Below are positions 27,257-32,134 of a stretch of 32,134 nucleotides of DNA, in pieces. The notes beneath the pieces were generated by a model, which was not told where the DNA came from, did not search any database, and worked only from the letters and a program-made list of their open reading frames with translations. Source of the stretch: Terrimonas sp964445775. GTDB lineage: Bacteria > Bacteroidota > Bacteroidia > Chitinophagales > Chitinophagaceae. Where the stretch lies: positions 1 through 32,134 of the forward strand of contig CAYUMH010000041.1 of the NCBI GenBank assembly GCA_964445775.1, given 5' to 3'. The translations under genes and the position numbers were made by a program. How positions within the stretch are numbered: the stretch's first letter is position 1; every line of letters starts with the position of its first letter.

Positions 27257-29623
27257 TTATTCATTTTTTAAACTTATTACCGGGTTGGCCAATGCCGCTT
27301 TAATGGATTGAAAGCTGATAGTAATTACAGCAATCAATAAAGCAATAATACCTGCCGCTGCAAATACGGTCCATTGCAGGTCCATCTTATAAGCAAAGTC
27401 CTGCAACCATTGTTGTGCTACATACCAGGCCACCGGTATAGCAATAACCATCGCTATTATCACCAGTTTTACAAAGTCATTGATCAGCAAACCGGTAATA
27501 CCTGCAACCGAAGCGCCTAATACCTTACGTACCCCGATCTCTTTGGTACGTTGTTGTGCCGTATAGGCTGCCAGTCCCAACAGGCCCAGGCAGGAAATAA
27601 AAATGGCTATCCCCGAAAACAGTTTAACCAGGATATTGGTCCGCTCCTCCGCTTTATATAATGTGGCTACTGTTTCATCTAAAAAAGAATAACTGAAAGG
27701 AATATCGGCATTGTATTTAGCCCACTGTTTTTCCACAGCGGCAATAGCTGCGGCTGCCTGCTGCGGTTTTGCTTTCACATATAAGCCACCGGCCCTTTCG
27801 GGATTGTAATAAAAAATAGCCGGCTTGATTTTTTCACGCAGCGAACCAAAATGAAAATCCTTTGTCACACCAATGATCGTTCCCCCGCGGCCCCATAAAC
27901 TAAACTTTGCACCAATCGGGTTAGTCATTCTTGCAGCTGCAACTGCCGTTTCATTTAAGATATAATAACTGGTATCTGCCGGCACACCGGTAAAACCTTT
28001 ACCCGACGCCAGTGGCAGTTTAAAAAAGGAAATAAAATCCTTATCAATTGACATAGGGCTAAGCATCAATGTCTCTCCCTCCTGCTTACCGGCCCAGTTA
28101 TTATTGCCGGTCTGCATACCGTTATTAATAATATTGCTGTTAGCCCAGGTTATATCGGCAATGGCATCGCTTTTTAATAACTCCGCCTTTACCGCTTCAA
28201 AATGCCCGTTCATATTACGCATGTTCAGTACAAAAACATGCTCCTTATCATACCCAAGGTTTTTGCTACGCAAATAATTTAACTGGCGGGTTATCACAAT
28301 AGTACCGGCTATCAGGATAATAGACAAGGAAAACTGCGTTACTACCAGTGCTTTTCTAAAGAAGGTATCACTCAGTTTTGCGGAGATTTTACCTTTCAAT
28401 GCTTTTATAGGTTCAAAAGAAGATAACAGTAAGGCAGGATAGATGCTGGATGCTACTAAAGTTCCCGCAATAGCAATTGCCAGTACCTTCCACAATTCGG
28501 GGTCAGCCAGAGAAAAAATCATGGTCTTACCCGAAAGCTGGTTAAACGGCGGCATCAATACATACATCAATCCTAACGCCAGGATGGTTGACAATAAAAA
28601 TACTACGGCCGTTTCTACAATGAACTGGCTGAACAATTGCCATTTGGCTGCACCTACAATTTTACGCAGACTTACTTCCTTAGCCCTTAACATGGACCGT
28701 GATGTAGACAGGTTCACATAGTTGATACAGGCGATCACCAATATAATAATGGCAATAACAATAAAAGTGGTCACCGCACTCATGCCGTTATCACTGCCAT
28801 CTGAGTGGTACAGGTGCATTTTACCCAATGGTAAAAACATATAAGCCACATCCACGTCATCAGCCTTTTGTCTTAAATGAATATTCCTGATCTTATCCGG
28901 CAAAGGAGTCAGGGAAGTAGCCGGATCCATTAACAGGTAAGTATCATAATTGAACTGGTGAAAATCATTATCAATATTCAGTCCTTCTTTATTATCGCGA
29001 TATATTTCCCGGGCCAGGGCGCTCATAGGCAAAAACATATCACCTTGTATGGATGAGTTGGCCGGTATATCTTTAATAATACCGGTTACGGTAAAACTGG
29101 TTGCCTCATCCGTTACCAATACTTTACCGATCGCGTTCTCATTGCCAAAAAATTTTTTAGCGCCACTTTCACTCAGCACCACGGTATTGGCATTGGGAAA
29201 AGGATTGGCAGCATTACCTTCAATAATATTGAAATCAAAGACAGTGAATAAGCTTGCATCAGCAAACCATGTTTTATCTTCCGTTATCTTTTTATCGCCC
29301 TGTAAAAACTCGTTATAAATACCGTTATAACTTAACCTGGCAACCTCTTTAATACCCGGTATTTCTTTTTTAGCCAATAGGCCAATAGGTGCAGCCGTGT
29401 TGGTCCATATCTGGCGACTGGTACCTGTACCTGCCATATTTTCCAGCTTATATATATCGGCTTCGTTTTTATGAAACCGATCATAGCTTAATTCATCCTT
29501 AGCCCATAATAAGATCAATATACCTACCGCCAGGCCAACACTTAAACCTCCTATATTGATAAAGGAGTAAAATTTACTTTTTGACAGCTGCCGCCAGGCG
29601 ATTTTAAAATAATTCTTTAGCAT
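27257..29623 (-). CDS. FtsX/MacB-type ABC transporter permease, duplicated form (P10)
   Basis: 788 residues, the shortest of the array. MLKNYFKIAWRQLSKSKF, TM1 ~20-42, then LSYDRFHKNEADIYK. TM2 ends ACINYVNLSTSRS; motif 1 AKEVSLRKIVGA (~314) has Ser in place of the Gly. TM5 lies in FRKALVVTQFSLSIILIAG. The second core contains ANSNIINNGMQTGNNNWAG, recalling the P7/P9 segment at the same place, then IIGVTKDFHFGSLREKIKP. Motif 2 TKEIGVRKVLGA (~693). Two changes near the C-terminus stand out: FAYKMDLQW with Lys for the usual Arg, and NPVISLKNE with Ile for the otherwise constant Lys. It starts 32 bases after P11 ends, so P11 and P10 are probably one transcript. Confidence 0.95.
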   Translation of the reverse strand: MLKNYFKIAWRQLSKSKFYSFINIGGLSVGLAVGILILLWAKDELSYDRFHKNEADIYKLENMAGTGTSRQIWTNTAAPIGLLAKKEIPGIKEVARLSYNGIYNEFLQGDKKITEDKTWFADASLFTVFDFNIIEGNAANPFPNANTVVLSESGAKKFFGNENAIGKVLVTDEATSFTVTGIIKDIPANSSIQGDMFLPMSALAREIYRDNKEGLNIDNDFHQFNYDTYLLMDPATSLTPLPDKIRNIHLRQKADDVDVAYMFLPLGKMHLYHSDGSDNGMSAVTTFIVIAIIILVIACINYVNLSTSRSMLRAKEVSLRKIVGAAKWQLFSQFIVETAVVFLLSTILALGLMYVLMPPFNQLSGKTMIFSLADPELWKVLAIAIAGTLVASSIYPALLLSSFEPIKALKGKISAKLSDTFFRKALVVTQFSLSIILIAGTIVITRQLNYLRSKNLGYDKEHVFVLNMRNMNGHFEAVKAELLKSDAIADITWANSNIINNGMQTGNNNWAGKQEGETLMLSPMSIDKDFISFFKLPLASGKGFTGVPADTSYYILNETAVAAARMTNPIGAKFSLWGRGGTIIGVTKDFHFGSLREKIKPAIFYYNPERAGGLYVKAKPQQAAAAIAAVEKQWAKYNADIPFSYSFLDETVATLYKAEERTNILVKLFSGIAIFISCLGLLGLAAYTAQQRTKEIGVRKVLGASVAGITGLLINDFVKLVIIAMVIAIPVAWYVAQQWLQDFAYKMDLQWTVFAAAGIIALLIAVITISFQSIKAALANPVISLKNE

Positions 29624-29655
29624 ATCTTTTATTATTATCGGGACAGTTCCGAAAC

Positions 29656-32067
29656 TTATTCATTCTTTAAACTTTTCACCGGGTTGGCCATTGCGGCCTG
29701 GATGGCCTGGTAACTGATGGTGATCATAGCGATAACCATGGCCAGCGCACCAGCCATTAAAAATATCCACCAACCCACTTCCACCCGGTAAGCAAATGCA
29801 TCCAGCCATTGATGAGTAAACCACCAGCCTATCGGGAAGGCGATCAATGCCGCCACCAAAACCAGCAATAAAAACTCTTTTGACAACATGGCCACAATGC
29901 TTTGCATACTGGCCCCTAACACCCGGCGCACACCTATTTCTTTGATACGTTGCTGTGCAGTATATGTAGCCAGGCCAAATAAGCCCAGGCAGGCAATTAA
30001 AATAGCCAGCGCCGCTGCCGCCAGGAAGATGGTTTGTTTTACTTTATCATCGGCATAAAACAATTCCCATTGTTTGTCTAAAAAGTGATACTCAAATAAA
30101 TGCGTTGGATCTATTTTGTACAATACCGCTTCCATTTGTTTAATAGTGGCGGCCATATTCTGAGGCTCTACCCTTGCTGTAAAATAATCTACCAACTGAA
30201 CGGGGTTGGAGCGGAAGCCCAACACCATTGGGGCCAAAGGCTCGTGCAGGGATTGAAAGTTAAAGTCTTCTACTATACCCACCAGCCGAGCCACAAAAGG
30301 AGGTTTTTTTGCCGAAAATGGCATTTCTATTAACTGGCCATTGGCTTCGGTAATGCCCATTTTTTTTGCCGCCGTCTGGTTGATCATCACAGAAGCAGAA
30401 TCCGCCGTACTTCCATGCATAAAATTCCGGCCCTGTGCCAGTGTTATCTCGTAGGTTTTTAAGAACTGGTCGTCTACACCTAAAAAGTACATCTCGTTCA
30501 CTTCAGCAGTACCGGCTTGACGGTCAGACACTTTAACCTTCCGTAAATTTTTCCACTCACCCGGCACACGGGAAGTAATGGATACATCTTTCACCTGCGC
30601 CAGTTTTTCAAACTCATTCCTGATCAACTCGGCATTCCTCCGCACACTGCCACTGTTAATGTCCACTACCAGCAGTTGCTCTTTTGTAAAACCCAGGTCT
30701 TTCTTATTAATATATTTCATTTGCTGGTATACTACCAGCGTAACAATGATCATGATAATAGAGAGTGTAAACTGGAATACCACCAGGCTGCGGCGCAGTG
30801 AAATATTAACCTTACCAACTTTTATTTTATTCTTTAATAGTTGCAGGGGTTTAAGTCCGGACTGGAAAAGCGCCGGGTATATACCCGATAATACACTAAC
30901 CAGCACCACGATAATGCCGACACCCATCCAGATACGGTAATCAGTTCCTACACCCAATGTAAATTTTTTACCGGCAAACTCGTTAAAAGCCGGCAGGATG
31001 AATTTAACACTCACCAGCGCGATAGCTAATGAAATAAAAGTTGTCAGTACCGCTTCGGAGAGGAACTGTGCTATCAGGTTATACCGCAAAGCGCCGGCTA
31101 CCTTTCTTACCGCTATTTCTTTAGAACGACGGGTAAAGCTGGCTGTTGTTAAATTCATGTAATTAATACAGGCTATTAACAGTATAAATAAGGCAATAGC
31201 TGAAAAGATGTACATATAAGTAAGGCTGCCCGTTTTCCCAAGGTTACCTTCAATTTCCCCGGAATAAAAATGCACATCAGTTAAAGGTTGCAGTAAATAA
31301 TTGCTTTTATCTGTACCCACTTTACGGTTATCAGCCACCAGGCGGGTCAGTTTATTTTCCAGGCTTTTAATATCAGCCTTGGGATCTAACAAAAAATAGG
31401 TAGTAAAATCTGTCGAGCTCCAATCGGTAGTAAAGGATTGACGCAGTTCTCCGTCAAGGCTTGTTTCGGAGAACAACAGGTCGAAAGACATTTGCGAATT
31501 AGAAGGAAAATCAGCAAGTACTCCCGTTACTTTATAGGGAATAGAATCGTCCACTTTAATGGTCCTGTTGATCACATCTGTTGTACCGTATAATTTTTTA
31601 GCGATCTCCGCAGTAATCACCACGGTATTAGGTTCTGCCAGTGCAGACCCCTTATTACCCTGTAATAATGTAAAATCAAATATTTCCAGCAATTGCGGAC
31701 TACTGGTCCAGTATTCGCCGTAAAATACATTCTGGTCATTCTCCGTTGAAATATTGGTGCGGCCAAAGCCACCCAAACGCACCATCTCTTTTACTTCAGG
31801 CAGATCAGTTTTTGCTCTTTCAGTGAGCTGGTAGTTTGTCGAAGCCACTTTTCTTTCCTTTCCTTCCAGCGATTTCCTGTTCTCTACTACCCGGTATATA
31901 TTATCCGCTTTTTTATGAAAGCGGTCATAAGTCAGCTCATCAAACACATAAAAAGCGATCAGCAAAAAACTGATAAGCGCTACAGATAGTCCTATGATAT
32001 TGACAGTAGAAAACATCATATTCCTGGTTAAATTACGCCAGGCTATTTTGAAATAATTTTTAATCAT
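29656..32067 (-). CDS. FtsX/MacB-type ABC transporter permease, duplicated form (P11)
   Basis: 803 residues from the chosen ATG. A GTG 15 bases further upstream (32082) is in frame, but the ATG at 32067 gives MIKNYFKIAWRNL, which aligns exactly with the other paralogs. TM1 ~20-42, then LTYDRFHKKADNIYR. TM2 ends ACINYMNLTTASF; motif 1 SKEIAVRKVAGA (~315). TM5 lies in LRRSLVVFQFTLSIIMIIV. The second core has LVGIVEDFNFQSLHEP, with Glu in place of the conserved Lys, and FLDKQWELFYADD before TM6. Motif 2 IKEIGVRRVLGA (~708) is the only one with RR instead of RK. The tail is NPVKSLKNE. It is the first permease visible in the direction of transcription; only 67 bases of upstream sequence are present, so whether the array starts here is unknown. 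Confidence 0.95.
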   Translation of the reverse strand: MIKNYFKIAWRNLTRNMMFSTVNIIGLSVALISFLLIAFYVFDELTYDRFHKKADNIYRVVENRKSLEGKERKVASTNYQLTERAKTDLPEVKEMVRLGGFGRTNISTENDQNVFYGEYWTSSPQLLEIFDFTLLQGNKGSALAEPNTVVITAEIAKKLYGTTDVINRTIKVDDSIPYKVTGVLADFPSNSQMSFDLLFSETSLDGELRQSFTTDWSSTDFTTYFLLDPKADIKSLENKLTRLVADNRKVGTDKSNYLLQPLTDVHFYSGEIEGNLGKTGSLTYMYIFSAIALFILLIACINYMNLTTASFTRRSKEIAVRKVAGALRYNLIAQFLSEAVLTTFISLAIALVSVKFILPAFNEFAGKKFTLGVGTDYRIWMGVGIIVVLVSVLSGIYPALFQSGLKPLQLLKNKIKVGKVNISLRRSLVVFQFTLSIIMIIVTLVVYQQMKYINKKDLGFTKEQLLVVDINSGSVRRNAELIRNEFEKLAQVKDVSITSRVPGEWKNLRKVKVSDRQAGTAEVNEMYFLGVDDQFLKTYEITLAQGRNFMHGSTADSASVMINQTAAKKMGITEANGQLIEMPFSAKKPPFVARLVGIVEDFNFQSLHEPLAPMVLGFRSNPVQLVDYFTARVEPQNMAATIKQMEAVLYKIDPTHLFEYHFLDKQWELFYADDKVKQTIFLAAAALAILIACLGLFGLATYTAQQRIKEIGVRRVLGASMQSIVAMLSKEFLLLVLVAALIAFPIGWWFTHQWLDAFAYRVEVGWWIFLMAGALAMVIAMITISYQAIQAAMANPVKSLKNE

Positions 32068-32134
32068 CTTTTTTATTAACACGAATTTTAAGCGTGAATC
32101 ATGGCATTGGTATGTCTTAATAAAATTTATTTTC
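32068..32134. other. Upstream sequence of P11, truncated by the window edge
   Basis: AT-rich DNA with an A-rich stretch just before the P11 ATG on the minus strand (TAATAAAAAAG), as is common before Bacteroidota starts that lack a Shine-Dalgarno sequence. No TAnnTTTG match was found in these 67 bases. A promoter, or another permease gene, may lie beyond the edge. Confidence 0.4.

Noticed and set aside
4797..32067. CRISPR-like or satellite repetition
   Set aside because: The periodic similarity at about 2.5-kb spacing is explained entirely by the paralogous permease genes; no short regularly spaced repeats were seen.
4797..32067. Naming the permeases MacB, LolC/E or FtsX
   Set aside because: They lack the MacB ATPase domain, are twice the length of LolC/E or FtsX, and no partner gene supports a specific assignment.
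32068..32082. Upstream GTG start for P11 adding five residues
   Set aside because: The ATG at 32067 begins exactly where nearly all paralogs begin (M-I-K-N-Y-F-K).

Overview
The window looks like chromosome from a Bacteroidota bacterium, probably near Chitinophagaceae. That placement is inferred from three things: a giant secreted protein with a type IX secretion (gliding-motility-type) C-terminal domain, AT-leaning intergenic DNA without clear Shine-Dalgarno sequences, and a large family of 800-residue FtsX/MacB-type permeases typical of that phylum.

Layout. Positions 1-62 are the last codons of an upstream plus-strand gene whose end is almost identical to the end of the next gene. Positions 114-4517 (+) encode a 1467-residue multidomain surface protein: signal peptide, LamG-like domain, a PKD fold interrupted by a probable six-repeat propeller, Ig/PKD modules, a jelly-roll module and a type B T9SS sorting domain. 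A 279-base convergent spacer follows, carrying one copy of a dispersed repeat. From 4797 to 32067 the minus strand holds eleven intact head-to-tail genes for paralogous ABC-transporter permeases of 788-816 residues. Each is an internally duplicated protein (two periplasmic core domains, about eight membrane segments). Here P1 to P11 number them from left to right, so P11 is the first to be transcribed.

No ATPase, membrane-fusion protein, outer-membrane channel or regulator lies among the eleven permeases. Either they share an ATPase encoded elsewhere or they work without one. Conservation of the cytoplasmic motif (x-E-[IV]-x-x-R) in all 22 half-sites favours a retained ATPase contact. Spacers are 31-133 bases, and four adjacent pairs are packed more tightly (31-43 bases). 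I found no match to the Bacteroidota -7 consensus TAnnTTTG in the spacers. Other non-coding structure: an 18-bp perfect inverted repeat between P3 and P2, and a roughly 48-bp repeat present in two spacers 22.6 kb apart.

The most notable feature is the permease array itself: a large, uninterrupted, apparently ancient tandem family in which membrane and cytoplasmic parts are conserved while periplasmic domains have diverged. Substrates cannot be read from the sequence. No RNA genes, CRISPR arrays, transposases or prophage genes were seen.
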